64,000 nucleotides of DNA from Baylisascaris procyonis (GCA_037389465.1 JAZARR010000105.1:3658001-3722000), one strand, 5' to 3'; shown: positions 14,720 through 28,400, counted from the first letter of the stretch. Numbers and translations: made by a program. Notes: a model not told the origin generated them from the letters alone.

Positions 14720-17700
14720 CGTGAGCAGTAGAGTGGTGTCAGAAATCGATGACTGTGTTGAAAGATGTAAGGAAACGTATGCTTTTTGAAATGAACTGAA
14801 CGCAACATCCGGAAGGGGAAAGTTTGAGGAACAGAGGGAGAGTTTTCGAGTGCAGCTGTATTAGAAGTTTAATTGAAGCTAGAGGTTGTGCGGATGTTGC
14901 TGTTTATTGTTGGATGTCTTTAGCGTCTCATGCTGCGATTTGTTGGGCAACGGAATTTTTAACGTTCCAACAATGTCTGTCGATTGCGTTGCTGTCTCGT
15001 TGTTGGGACTGTACAGTATACGACTGGTCACATCCCTATCACCCTTTTTTCACTTGCAATGAAAACCAATCCCTCTATTGTCTTACAATAAGACAAAAGT
15101 TTTTGCTACGTTTCAACAAATTTCAATTATCTTTCTAATCACTGTATTTGATGTCATCACTTGCTGGTCACAGCTCTTCTAATAGTCATTTCGAATGTCT
15201 TTCTTAGTGACTGAAGCAGCATTGAAGCTCGGATTATGAAATACCTTCTGGTTTCTGGATGTGACGGGAGGTCTATTGTGTTCTGCAAGTTAGCATTCTC
15301 TTTGTTGTTATGTCTTTTAGGTTTTTGGTTGATGATATCTGTTTGTTTGTTCGTTATGAGCCGAATTGATCACCCGAATTCGTGTTGACGAGTTTCGTTG
15401 AATAGAATTTACAAACTGTGAAACGTTTGTTGAGTAATCCGATTTGTACTATTCGCATCGTTTTAAACGTTTTACACATGACTGCAAAAAAGACGCATTA
15501 CACGAATTAAGCAATATTTCTACGAGAAAAGTATATTCATCCCTAATAGATATAAAAAGTTTCTGTTTAAAACGTAGATATACCACCTCATCATTTACAA
15601 CAAAGCATGTCGTAAATTTGAAGAACTATAGAGGAGGAGCAGAATAATTGGAATTAGACATGAGATTGTAAAGAGAACAAATTTTTGAAGGTTTAACGTG
15701 ATAGGCATGTTTTTTTGAATTCCACACCGTTTTGCGAGCTGTCGGGATTCTTCATGTCAGTTATCCTAAGAGGTGCGTTTGTTAGGGAAGGTGGTGCTCA
15801 GGATGGTAGTGTCATTATGCTACTCGCTTAAGTGTACCCAACTAACCACCCACTTCACGCGAATGCGTTAATTAGCGCCCATTTGCGTCATTATATCTTG
15901 GATGACGATCGCTGGCACACTTCATCCCTTCGGATCTTTGCGAACGTCGTTTTACAGAATTGATTTTCCGATCTTCAGGTGTCTGTAAACTTTCGGACTT
16001 TATTGGGCCCTTTGCAGGAAACGTGTATATGTGTGGCACTTATGTGCGTTTACTCCACTTTTTACGAATCACCTTCTACGTGTAAACAGTCAGCCATCTG
16101 TCAATTATGGTTAATTGTTATGTCTTATTGAGGTTTTTTTTTGTGTTGCGCACTTGTACTCACAGTTCTCAAATGAAGTTTAATTTTATTGCGTGTTGCT
16201 TCGTTAATCGGGTCGTTTCCACTTGACGAATATCGTTGCTGCTGCATCATATGGATTGTGCTAATGAATGCTACAGCTGAATTTGAAGTTCGAGTTGGTG
16301 TGGCATCCGTTTTTGGTTTATTTCCGTTAACGGGTTGGTCGACTTGCCTAAAGCTGCATCACAGTTATATATAGTTTTAGGGGTTAGATCATTACATTGC
16401 TGTCATCGGTGCAAATACTCTTATTTATCGAATTGCTCATCGGCGATTTTTTGATTAAATCTCTATGATTAAGTGAGCCGGTGATTATACTGTCATAATG
16501 AAATGAAATATTCGTTTACGTTCTTTGAGCAGTCTCCTAAGAGGAAAGAATTCAAGTGATGTGTGATGTGATGTCACATCATCACAGCAAAACGTTTTTC
16601 TTACAGGGGGAAAGAGAGGTGACCTGGTTCTTCTAAAATGTTTATTCTTGTATAACGTAACTCCATCCCTTGTTTAGTCACCACTACTTCAAAAGCTTAA
16701 AGGGCATTGCATCGATGCGCTTTTCTAAAACCTCTCTTTTTGGTGTTACTGCATTTTACATTCGAATCTTCAGTTGAAATCAGCAGACTGCTGTTTTTGA
16801 TAGTGTGATGCGGTCACGAGGATGGAGGGGGTATTGGAGAACGATTTCTCATAGCGGCATAAATTTCGGGAAAGAAGATATCGAGGAGCTCTCGATGGGA
16901 GCAGTTTTATTGAGGGCGGGATCACGATGAGGAATTCAGGGAATAATTCCCAGACGGGGAATCCGTTGGAGAATTGGACGCCATATCTCAGTAGTTTGTT
17001 GCTTCTAAGCATTTCTTAAATTCTTCACAAGAGGTTAGAATTTACTCAAGTCCTGCATTGCTTTTTAGCATTTAAGTTCTACAACGTTCTAGCATCACAT
17101 AAATCATTCTGTAGTAAAGTGGAAACCCTTAATTTGGATGTCTATAAAACAGGCATCGTTTTTTTTTGGCACAATCTGCAGCTTTCTTGCGTTGCACGAA
17201 GGGCCGAACCTTAGACTAACGAGGATGATTTCTTAGCGAATTCCAAAGCTGTCTACCCTTCTTCTTTCGTCGCATTTCATTTCGCATTTTTATCTGATCC
17301 ACCCTCCACAATTTGCAAAACACATCTTATTCATTTGTTGAGGTGAATATACTCAGCAACTCTATTAGCCGTGACAGTAATCGAGCGTTTAATTCACAAG
17401 ATATGTATCTACACACCGCAAGGAAAGGCCACGGTCAACTCTTGCAAAATATTTGATGTTATGAGAAATTTTTGTTTACGAAATAAGTGGAACGATCGGA
17501 AGTTATTTTTTTCTCTTTATTTATGAAAAGGAGAGAGTGTTGTTTATTTACTTACTCATTTTTTAATTTCAGGACCTTAATGCGGGAAAACATGTGAGTT
17601 AATATTTGGTGCGACTTGAAAAGTAACACCTGCGAAGGGGAGAGGGGGTGGAAATGTCCATTCAACAAGTCACAGTCAGTACAGGTTGTTGCGGCTTGAG

Positions 17701-18221
17701 TCCATTTACCAGCGTGATGCATAGATAGTATCGTTCTCAGACCACTTCCGTTCAAAACCTTTCTTGTTGAAATGCTTTGCATGATTTCATAACAAGGGCC
17801 CACAATCACTGGATGCCTATAACTAAATGGTGTAGTCATCTTCAAGTCGAACTAATGAAAGCATAACCCGCATATAAGTAACCGTTTTCAATGCCATCAA
17901 TCAATGCATACTCGTTTTTGTTCGCTGTATCCTTGTTTATTGTTCATCTCTCTCATTTATACTCTCCGTCGGTATGTTTCTTCGCGTTGTAACTCTTCTT
18001 TCTCTCTTTTTTTTTTTTTCTGTGGGCAAAAAGGGAAATCACATTGAACGTTTATTTACTTGCTGTTCGCTTAAACGATTTTCCTTTAGTGTCTCTTCTC
18101 TTGTACGATGCTCATTTAGTGTCTATTCGCGTGAACGATGTCCATCGTGTGGTATTGCGCCATCTGACGATCGTTGGACGCGTTTTTTATGAAGAAGGAT
18201 TCTTGTAGAACGAGCTTGACG
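14720..18221. other. Intergenic between eif-6 and prx-11
   Basis: Mostly T/G-rich sequence with no well-supported gene. A 104-codon + ORF at 14824-15138 has no flanking splice signals or family resemblance. A short - strand stretch (16984-16818) reads like protein but carries in-frame stops; it is described under findings. Confidence 0.4.
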
Positions 18222-21200
18222 ATGGCTTCATGGCTCGATCGGCTCGCACGTGTTCTTTCGCAGTATTCTGCACGTGACAAATCTCTGCGCACGTTGCACT
18301 CCATCCTCATTCTCTATGCGAATCATATAAAGGATCGGGTAACTTTTAAGTAGTTTTTTTTTTCTTTCGATATTTGTATTTATCTTCTTTTCAATAATTT
18401 AACCTCCATTTTGCAAGCGTTGTTTATGATTAATAAAGGTGTATATTGTCAATTTTGTTTAATGAGACCATCAAAAGAAACATGAAGTGTGATAAATATA
18501 AGATGTTTACATTTTATAGCGATTGTTATAATTACTTTTCAAACGAAACGAAATATGTAATGCTCATGCAGATAATTCCTTTGAATTGATACAATTAACG
18601 CCAACAGAGAGAAACTCGTCGACACTAGTGCGTTTAATTTTAACCAAGGAGATTTACCTTTTTTTGGGGGGAAGGGGGAGGATATGAAGTGCAAATTATT
18701 TATTGCTCGTTGGATTCGAAACGATTTTCGTGGGCTCATGAAACGGTCTGATGAGTAGGTCGCAGTGACTTATGGAATGACACCCAACGAAACTTGAGTA
18801 CATACCGTATCAGACGGGTTTTGACGAAGTTTTTCTTTGATGTGCATAGTGGCGCTGTCCGGATGCATCGAATGCTGAAACGTTACTTAAAGGCAATGTT
18901 ACATTTGAGCTGCTTTGTTGTTTTTACAGTAAACTACCATAAGACAATATAGACCGCTTGTAGCAGCGTTTCATATCATTCATTTCTGTCGTTCTGTTTC
19001 TTCGTCTGGCCATCTTTAATGTCTGTCCTTTGAATTTGTCCGCATTCTATAAATTTCATTTGATTTTTTGCAGCTAATCTTGAATTCAAATATATAAATG
19101 CTTTAGCATATTTTTCATGGGAAGGGTTCATCCATTGAGCGCTGTTTTAATTTAGCTACCGCAAAAGTGAATAAAGGAATGCCACAGGTGTGCATATATG
19201 TGAATAAATGCTGGGATGGGATTATTCTACAATACGAATGCGTTTATGGGATTCGCTAACGAGTCGCTCGCTCATTGTTGTAATTGCGAATTAAAGCACT
19301 ACTCCATTGATCAGTTGCTGGAGTATTTAAGGAACAGTTCGGAATGGTATCGTTTCGGGAACTATCAGTAAACAGTGATGTCAGTCGTTGACAATTTTGA
19401 GCGCTCTGGAAAAATGCGTTATTGCTTTGTGTTCATATTGTTCGAACAGTTTTGTAATTATCGAGTGAGGATCGGATATCTTTATGCGCACTGAGCTGGG
19501 TATCTCTGCTGAAAGGGGCTTGCAGAGTAGTATTGTAGATGAGACAGCGCAGTTTCTAAAATTTTTTCAATGAAACGATCACCCGAATAACTCACCAAAA
19601 AGGAATTTTTTCAAGCGTCGCATTGTTTGTGATATTACAATTGGGGAATTGGTAATGCGCTTTCCTAGTGGCAGTGATGGTGGTGCGCTTCGTTGCATTG
19701 AAATGACTTGACGTGATTGCATCGTAGATAGTGCAAAGAGCACGCAAATGTGCAATTTGAAAAAGCATTCAGACAAAGGGACAACATCTGTTGGCACTCG
19801 CGAAGCAGCTCAGTGCTGCACGACTTGTCTTCAGACAATTCAACCATGCTGCCATGATCAACGCAGCCGTTCAACTGACACGTGCAAGCAGAGCTGATTT
19901 CGTGGATTTCTTGCTTCAGGTTGGCTGACATTCACTAACTTGCACCTGCTATATCTTTCATCCGAGATTGTGGAGGCTGTCCTCGATTGCAATTCTCGAG
20001 CTTTCGCTCGATATTTTTAAGAATCAGTGCACAGTTTATTTCTGAGAGAGGGAGCGGTATGTTGATTGAAGACCTAACACTGTTCAATTTTATTTAAATT
20101 TTGGAACGGACTGAGCTGTGATTAGTGAAGAAGCTGAGCTGGCAACATGCTATTTGCAGCGCCCTTAGGGAATAGCACGTCCATAGTTCGAGGTTATCAG
20201 ATCGCTGCCAATTTTCATATGAATGTGTTTTGAGATCTTATAATCCAAAGACATCTTTTTTTTTTTGGAAAATGAACAGTTTAGACCGTGAATCCGACCT
20301 TCTCCTCCCTCCTCTCCCCTTCCCGCCCTTAAGTGCTGACTGTATACGGCTCTATGGCACTGTGAATATCTAATCCTGAAGGTTGTAATATTGTTTCCTA
20401 GCCTTTCAATTGCCACTCCAAAAGTGCTGAACGCTTTCAAGGAAGACTTCAAAGAAGTTAGGGTTATTGACAACTTGACTATCTCGAAAGGTAGTGTTTT
20501 TTTGTGCAGAGTTCACATTCTTATTGAAAGGGATATTTGAAATGTCTCTAAATATAGTTATTAGTATGGTGGCATTTTTAGATTTTGAAGTGAATATTCT
20601 TGACAGATGTCTTATTAATCATCGCAAGAGCAAACTTGAAACGATTGTACACATTTATAAGTCGCCACTATAGCCACACTAAAAGCGTGAAAAGAAATAC
20701 AAAAGTGGGTGAATATCACAGCACCAATGAGCAGAAGGAGTTTCTTGCTCAAATTCCTTGAGGCGAGTGCGGTGGCCACGAATTTCTTTAAGAAACCTGC
20801 ACTTACTAGTGCATTCATTATCTGGTAGATCATTGGTAAACAGAAATATGTAAATTGCTATCGACGTGTTGTGGATGTAAAAAGTAGCTTTTCTATCCCA
20901 CATAGTTCTCGTTAGAGGGGAGAATTTTTCCAACATTTAGTGAATTTTCCAATAATTTTCTAAAGCTCTTGTTCTAACTCCGCTTGCAAATTTTTCTTGG
21001 CTTTTCCTTAAAATATGTCCTATTTCGAAATCCTGCCTTCATTATTCAGCATCTGTTGTTTGCTATGTCCCATTCACAGTTTTTTTTATCGCTAGGTGGC
21101 AGTGACGACTGCCTATACGGTGTTTGGAGTGGTTGAACTGCTGGCATGGCTCGCTGATGCAAGGCTTCTATCGCTAGACGCAGCCGGTCTGTTCCGGTAC

Positions 21201-21443
21201 TGCCTATATTTGTGGTTGGGTGCGCTGGCAGCTGGCATGCTCCGCCTTTTGCGTAGCATGTCCAACAAAACCGACGTGCAATTCGATGACGAGAAGTTGA
21301 CCTTTTTGGGATACGTATCTGATTTCATAAGTGGATTTGCGTCGCTTCCTTTCGGTGTCCTATGGGCAGGTCGTCTTACCTCCACACAGACGACAACTCT
21401 CTCGCTTATTGCTTCACTTATCGCTCTCTACAAGTGCTTTTGA
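18222..21443 (+). CDS. prx-11: Peroxisomal membrane protein PEX11 family (prx-11-like)
   Basis: PEX11 proteins shape and elongate the peroxisomal membrane before fission. Three phase-0 exons, 18222-18338, 19773-19919 and 21096-21443, give 203 residues, close to the expected size. The N-terminus (MASWLDRLARVLSQYSARDK, then SLRTLHSILILYA) matches the PEX11 amphipathic start with its conserved RDK. Exon 2 has LAKQLSAARLVFRQF, the typical family block. Exon 3 has WLADARLLSLDAAG, a hydrophobic segment (YCLYLWLGALAAGMLRLL), a short polar insert, then FGVLWAGRLTS and a terminal hydrophobic helix ending LYKCF. The WAADARV/GVLWAGR pattern is closest to PEX11-gamma, the type I recall for C. elegans prx-11. 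No canonical AATAAA follows; ATATAAAA at about 21485 may serve. Confidence 0.9.
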
Positions 21444-22184
21444 GATGAAACTTTATCGATGTATTTTTCAAAGTGTCCCACAAATATAAAATCATATATA
21501 GGTAATGGCAGTCGCCGTCGGAGATGATGTATAAACGTGACGTTATTGTTGAATGGTTTATTAGTGAATTAGAAGAATACTGCAGTTGTACTTATCGTAA
21601 TGCTGCTTTTCGAACTCACATCTTAGTGTGCATAACGATAGTGGTGCGCACTCGTTGTTTGAGTGCTTTCATTTGTGGCACTGATCCGTTGTAGTTTATA
21701 GCCGTTGTGCTCAAGATGGGGTTAGCATGTGCTTAAGATAACTGTCTCGTTATCCATTTTCCTTTATACTTGCATTTTTATTGTTTTATTTGAAAAAGTA
21801 TCAAAGCAACGTTGTGTTTATAGATGTTCGTTCTGGTTTATTTTGATGAGGACACTTTGATTGTCTCATGGAAGGATTTAAAAATTGTTCGAGGAAAAAA
21901 TTGGGACTTTCCTAAGTACGTTGTATTTTGTGATATTATTTGAGGATTAGTTGTGATGTTTCGTTGCTCAAGATATTATTCAATTGTTTTGTCACTTTAA
22001 TGCTCATTAGTACGTTCTATCAATTGAATTGCACTGATTAGCTGAACGAATGGGAAAATGAAATTGTTCGAATGTTTTTAAAATACATTTTCGATTTATT
22101 GAGTTGATTGTAATTCCCCATTTTTCGATTACTTTCACATGTTTACTAAGCAAACATCGGCATCATCACACCAGCTTTTATTTG

Positions 22185-22188
<4 letters not shown>

Positions 22189-22248
<60 letters not shown>
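22189..22248. repeat. (TA)30 dinucleotide microsatellite
   Basis: An uninterrupted TA array of about 60 bp in the region downstream of prx-11. The long + ORF through it is an artefact of the repeat. Confidence 0.96.
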
Positions 22249-22251
<3 letters not shown>

Positions 22252-22899
22252 ATACATACATATGTACATGTATATATACTTTAAAAAACAAATCTACCAC
22301 TATTCTTGTACACAAACAGATCGACAATTACATTTGTTTATTGAGTCATAGTGTTTCTCTTTTTTTTTTGCAAATGCACTATTTCAAAGCATTAATGACG
22401 TCATATGTTTGTATTTATCTGTCGGTCTCATAGCTTCAATTCGTCGATTAAGAAAGCTAAAACAATAAGACATGGTGGATGTATTAAACACGATGGAATA
22501 ATCTCTTATCTTCAGTTTAATTGCAACTGATCGTTTTTTTTTTTGTTTGAGTTATCGATACGTTTGATAGGTAGAGTTGGCATAATATTTGTCAGTGAGT
22601 TGCTCCTAAATTTAGCTTAGGAAGGAATCTTCATTTGGGGATATTGTGGAAGCGTCGATTATTTAGGAAAACGCCGAGGAAGCATTATTCTTTTGGGTCT
22701 TTTATATTGGCATAAGTGAAAAATGTGCAAAGTTTAATGAACGAACGTGATTGCGAAGTGCTGAAAATGCTTCAAACTTGTTTGGTATGCATTCCAGTTT
22801 GTTCATTTTTCTTTTGCTTATTGCAGAGAAAATTTTGCTTTTATCGAAATTCGTGAGAACCAAAATTTTCTGACCTTTTGAGGCGGATTTCTACTGAAT

Positions 22900-22905
22900 T
22901 TTATT
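22900..22905 (-). terminator. Candidate poly(A) signal of the - strand gene at 23044-24908
   Basis: TTTATT on the + strand reads AATAAA on the - strand, 139 nt past that gene's stop codon. Confidence 0.4.
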
Positions 22906-23043
22906 CAGAAGTCTTAGTTTCGTTCGCTACTGCGATAGTTGAGTTTCGATTCTATCGAACTTTTCCAGAGTGCGGAAATGACATCGATAATTGCGTTCCC
23001 TCTAACTATCTCACCGAATGAATAGAGAAGGTATAGATTTGTA

Positions 23044-24908
23044 TCACCAACGTGAATTGTGGTAGTTTGTATTTGAAGGTTCGATATTTTTTAATTCAGA
23101 CGCAACAATGTTCAGGTTGATTTCTTGGGTGCAATGGAGCGAAAGCACAATGCATTTGTGAGAACTGAAAAGAAAGGAACATGCTTGCCTTGATGAAAAC
23201 AACGGTTATGAGGAACTGGCATCGTAAGGGGATGCAAAAAATACTAGGTAGGTGATGAGGAGAGTTGAGGGAGGAAGTACAGAATCTGACTGTCCAAAGA
23301 TTCTCGATCTGTGCTGCTAAACTGGTAGAGGCAACAGAAATAAGAGGCAATTTAACTCATTCTTCAAGAAACACCTTACTGCAAAGGCGGGGAATTTAGG
23401 TGCCCATATACAAAAGCCTCAAGTTCGGAGAAATATCTGAGAAGTGCATTCGGCGTGGGCTTGCGGGATGAAGATTTTATTCTAGCCAAGATTGCTTTCT
23501 GGAGAAGGGGTGTAGATTTAAATAAGTTTTGGCCAAAAAATGGCCAACGATGGCATTCTGATGTTAGTGCACATCTATAAGTAATTCCTATTGAGATTAG
23601 TACTGTGAATGTGCGCGCACTCATATATATTAACGGTTGCCATTAGTTTGCTAACAACGTGGAGTCATTTTTTTCGAAAATATCTGAGCGGGAAAGCGCG
23701 CCACGAAGATTGGCACGATATGCGTTTTCGCATTTCAGCGCTCAAAGTTGGCAGGCTGTTCACATATCCGAAAATATGACAAATTCTTTAGTAATGCGTT
23801 CTTAGTGGATTGCTTATCAGTAATTTCATTTCTAAGCTACAGGTGAATGGTTACAAACGTAATTACGCTTTTCTTTTTTTTTACGCCTGACACTGCTTTA
23901 CGCTGACAAATTTCACAGCATTTTTATGTGTCAATAAGTTGGTAGATTGGTATTGCTGAACGAAATCGTTAATAGGTCTTTTTGTTGAATAATTTATGAC
24001 TATCACATTTCATTACCATAGTTTTTATTATTCTCTTATTGGAAATATCGGACAAACAGACAGACACATACAGACACTTTTACGGCTTTTAAGAACGTAT
24101 AAAATGGATTCACAGTGCTTTTCAAATGGTCTCTCAAAATGCAATTGCTTTCTTTGGATTGATATTCGTGAAGGGATAATTTATGTATATTGAATGTTTT
24201 TTTTTTCCACAAAAATCAACCATTAGCTTTCGTAGTTTTCTTATCATCTATTCGTCAGTTGGTACACACAAACGTTGCAGCGATCCGTTCAAATAAAAGA
24301 AATTCTTCACAACAATCACCTCGACACATCGCTGATCTTATCATTTATTGTCAATGGTGAGTGAGTGGTGTGTTTTCGGGTGCAAAATTTTGCGAGAGTG
24401 AAAAGTGAACTTTTTTTTCGAGTAGAAAGCGTATTTACTGCAGTTTAGAGTAATAATGCGGCTAATAAACAAAGAATTAGTTATTACATAATTCAGACAT
24501 GAGTATTCGAAAAGGAACCATTTGGTGGTGAAATTATTGCCTCGAAGGTATTTTCCGTTTTGGTGATAAACTGCTACTAAACGATTATTGCCGACGTGGC
24601 ACCTTTCCTTCCATGTGGATTTTATTTGGCGACCTATGCCAGCAACAAACGCGCACACCGAAACGTTATGCGCATAGTGTAACGTATTGCGCTGTATTGT
24701 CTGCTCGCCATTCCCTTATATAGGAAGTTTTGGTTGTCTCAGTCATAATATACGAATAGTTTGAAGGAGTATTTAAATTGTCCTGGATTTTCCCTCTCCT
24801 ACTTCTAGCACAAAGGTTGGCATTTCCCAGAGGGCTTATAAAACAAAGTCCCGGATTTACTTTCAGGGCGTCCGTTCCTTTTTTTTTCTGCAAAAAGTTG
24901 TTTGCCAT
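23044..24908 (-). CDS. Unrecognised protein, about 163 residues, four exons
   Basis: Not recognised. The model has exons 24908-24803 (ATG), 24633-24488, 23498-23380 and 23164-23044 (TGA), with phases 1, 0, 2 matching at every junction. The splice sites of the last two introns are strong: CCCCTTCTCCAG acceptor, GTAAGG donor, TTTCTTTTCAG acceptor. Visible stretches are NNRLVAVYHQNGKYLRG with KWFLFEYSCLNY, SSRKPTPNALLRYFSELEAF, and QEINLNIVASELKNIEPSN at the C-terminus. A - strand AATAAA follows the stop by 139 nt. No signal peptide or membrane helix is evident. The gene ends tail-to-tail with prx-11 and begins within about 520 bp of gale-1 on the other strand. The first exon is the least certain. 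Confidence 0.42.
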
Positions 24909-25069
24909 TCTTGGAAGAGAGAAAAAAGCGTTTCCGAAGTCTTCGTTTCCGTAATTTTGTCGAAAATCAAAATATGCGACTGGGGTCTATTCTGTTTTTC
25001 GCTTGTTTAGACTAATTTAATTCGCATTGCAAGCGGTTACCTAGGGTGTTTCCACCATGGTCACTTGCA

Positions 25070-25271
25070 GAGCAGGACATTTTCGCGAGCATCCAAATTG
25101 AAGCGCTCATTGCGCAAGTGTCTTGCGGCGCAATTATCCGTGGCGCAAGTTCCCCACAAGACAAATGTCGGTGGTTTAGCCTCATCGCTTAGAGCAGTGG
25201 AAAGTATGAATGCTATTCAACGTGCAAATGATCTGGCTCTGAGAAAACATTACATATTGTCTGGACGCTGA
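25070..25271 (+). CDS. Orphan exon-like ORF just upstream of gale-1
   Basis: After an acceptor-like CACTTGCAG, a frame stays open for 66 codons and then stops. It reads SRTFSRASKLKRSLRKCLAA and later NAIQRANDLALRKHYILSGR. It is richer in GC than its flanks. If it is a last exon, its stop lies about 150 nt before the gale-1 acceptor, a spacing typical of nematode operons. I found no upstream exon that would supply a start, and the + phase-1 frame and a - strand frame are also partly open here. Function unknown and strand not settled. Confidence 0.3.
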
Positions 25272-25428
25272 ATTGCTTTTCTCTAAGTTCTTAAAGGTGT
25301 TCCGTCAAAACTCTCCAGTTTGACACGTCTGGCAATACTGGTTTTGAAGTAGCTGTCATTGGCTGTCACACTTATATATCCTAGCCGAACAGTAGGCAAT
25401 AGTTTGAGTGTTGTTTTGCAGGCCCAAT

Positions 25429-28400
25429 ATGAAGATACTTCTAACTGGTGCCGCTGGTTTTATCGGAAGCCATGTCGCAGTCGAACTGATCGAAGCTGGC
25501 TATGAAATTGTGTGTGTTGATAACTTCTCGAACTCAGTTCAAGGTTTCATCTGTTTTGTTAAACTTTGCACCTCTTTCTTTGCTGCCTTCAAAAATTGTT
25601 TGTTGCAACGAATTCGTCAGTCTAGTAATTTTCAAGCAAACAGATCAAAGATCATAAGCGACATCATCGATCACAGTCAAAGATCACTGTAAGTTTTTGT
25701 TGTTGTTAGCTGGCATTGGTGAATCTGTAGTGACGTCACGTATAGAATGATTGATCGGTTTTGTATTTTCATCGATGATATACATCGTTTGCAAATAAGT
25801 CCCGTGCAGCAACAATGAGCAGAGAGTCATGCATTTTAAAGGTTGGAATAGTGCTACAAATTATCTCGATTGTGTTAAATCATACCGGGTTTTCTAATTA
25901 ACAGATTTCTTTGCAACGCTTTACTTTTAATAACGGCTATTGATCGACCGTTTGATCATCGAGCGCTAGATCATTGGGGAGCGATCGAGATCCAGGGGAA
26001 TTTTGAATTCGTTTGGCTGTCTCTGCAAAATGGCAGCTGTTAATATCGGGTCTTTTTATGGATTATAATCATGCAAATGGATAGTTTTTTTTTTTTTTAT
26101 TGAAATACATCTCAGTGCAAATATACTGTAAATGAATATTTTTTTTAGTACATTTACTTGTCGATGCTCTAAATCTAATTGCCAACAGATCTTATGTCAG
26201 CGAGAGTAAATTGTTTATTATATATCGTTATTGTGCCAACTTTTACGTTAGATATCCTATTTGATTTAGCATCTCTTATGCTCATTACGTTAACATATCG
26301 CATCCAATATGCATCGTTTCGTTTCTCCCATTTTCTCAGACAATTCCAAACCAATGAAGTGAATGATCACATGAAAATTCTGATATTTGCAAATGCTTTG
26401 CTGCGAGTATTGCAGTAGGATTTTTGCAATGCGCCAATAGCGTTTTATTTGCAAAAATGGGAGTGAGAATGAAGAGGGGAACGGAAAGGTGATCACAATC
26501 GAAGTCTTTTTCGATGAGCACTTTTAAAATGTTCTCGCGTTTCAATGAGTCGTATGTATTAGAAATATGTCATTAACAGGTACGACTATGCAGGTATGCA
26601 GTCCAAATAAACGCATTTATTTCATTAATGCCTGCATGAAATGGTAGTTTAGTGCACTAAAAGGTGTTTTTTGTTTGTTCTTCGTTTGTGTGGAAGTCAG
26701 TCAGCAATTTAAAAAAAAAAAATCGTCTTTTGTATTCATTTCACCGTTATTTGCTGCTGTATTCTTCCACTCATCAAATATTATAAGCCGTAAAAGCATG
26801 AGCAAAACTGCAAGATGCCTAGCATAAATCTTAATCTGGTTATGTTTGTTCATGTATTTTTTTTTTTTTTTTCATTATAGATACGGATGGGAATGCAGTT
26901 AGCTTAAAGCGAGTTTCACAGATTGTCGGCAAAAAAGTGCCATTTATTTTCGCTGATTGCTGTAATGAGGAACAACTAGAAGCAGTTTTCAAAAAGGTAT
27001 TGCTTATTGACCCTCTTCAATATATGTTAAACACTTCAGTCCTTTCAATATTTGTTTGGAGTAGAACTCAAATCTTGAATATATGCAAAGATCGGAAATA
27101 ATTCACTGCTAATGTTTTCACAATTGTTTTGTCTAAGTGCTAAGATTGTTGTTGTTGGTTGGCATTGCAACGCATCAACTCTTGTATACTGCCTTCAGTA
27201 ATTCTAGTTTGCTACCACTTCCTATTGGTTTATTGAGGATGAAATGGGGGAGAGGAGAGGGAGGACTCGGAGATTATATCGTTAAACACAAAAAATCTCC
27301 AATCTTATTCTCTTCTTTTCTGGTATGTGACATGTCATCTTTTCAGTGAACAACTGAAAATGCTTTGCGCGCCATTTTTATTTATCGGCAGATAAGGTAT
27401 TGTTTGGTATACTGGAGGTTTTCCCTTCTGGTAATGTTTGATTGTTGTCTCGATTCGCTGTTGTTTGCAGTTCCAGTTAGATGGGGTTGTACACTTGGCA
27501 GGCCTCAAAGCAGTGGGCGAATCAGTAGAGAAACCACTCGAGTATTACCGCAACAATTTATTCGCATCTCTCGTCTTGCTTCAGGTATTTCTTAAACGTT
27601 GAGATGTTTTGCAATTCTATTTCCTTTCTGAATCGTAAGCAAAGTTTGATTCTCAGCTTGAGTGGCGAACAAATCGAAGAAGCAATGGAAAGTAACGCTT
27701 TAAAAGGAATCAACAATCATATACCCTTTTTTTTTGAAAAGGATATGACAAGGAATAGAAAGGATTAGGTAAGGGGTTGGGGGATGAATATAGCACCTGT
27801 GCTGATTCAGAATTTCGTGTTTTCTTACGCCCTCTTCAGGAAACCGCGCACTATTTTTGACTCATTTCAATAATTTGCTTGCCGTCCGGTCGGATCGTTT
27901 CTTAAATCTGTGCCATATCGAATTCAGAAGCGTTTAATCGATTCTTTGATATGTTCGCAATTTGAAATTGTCATCGAAAGAATGATACGATAGTGGGAAA
28001 ATGTTGCCACTTGGAACTTCAAAGTTTATGGGAAAAAGATGTGCATCTGCAAAGTGTTGTTGTTTTTATGAGAAATAACGCATTTTTGAGCGAGATGGAA
28101 TGCAGATAGTTCTAAGTTGTCAAAATAAGATGCACTAAAACTGCAGAAGGATCGTCCATTTTTTTTTTAGAATATCTTATGCCTAACAAAGTTTTGGATC
28201 TTTTTACTGCATTTTTCGCAAATCGCATTCTTTTTCAAAAGATAATCAATGTAATTTCAGTCTCCTCATTGAAATATAATAAAAATACTTAGTCACTCTG
28301 TCTCTGTGTCGTTGTTTGTCGCCTATACTTTGTTTTTACGTTGTTTTGTCTACAGTTTCGGAATGTTCAAGTAGCCGAGCTAGTGGTAACGCTTATAGAC

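Larger units (their letters stand above)
21444..23043. other. Intergenic, convergent 3' ends
   Basis: This holds the prx-11 3'UTR and that of a - strand candidate gene. A - strand AATAAA (plus-strand TTTATT at 22900-22905) lies 139 nt after the opposing stop. A (TA)n array sits in the middle. No other coding signal is seen. Confidence 0.45.

Noticed and set aside
14824..15138. 104-codon + ORF after eif-6
   Set aside because: Unspliced, T/G-driven, no family resemblance and no acceptor or donor; probably chance.
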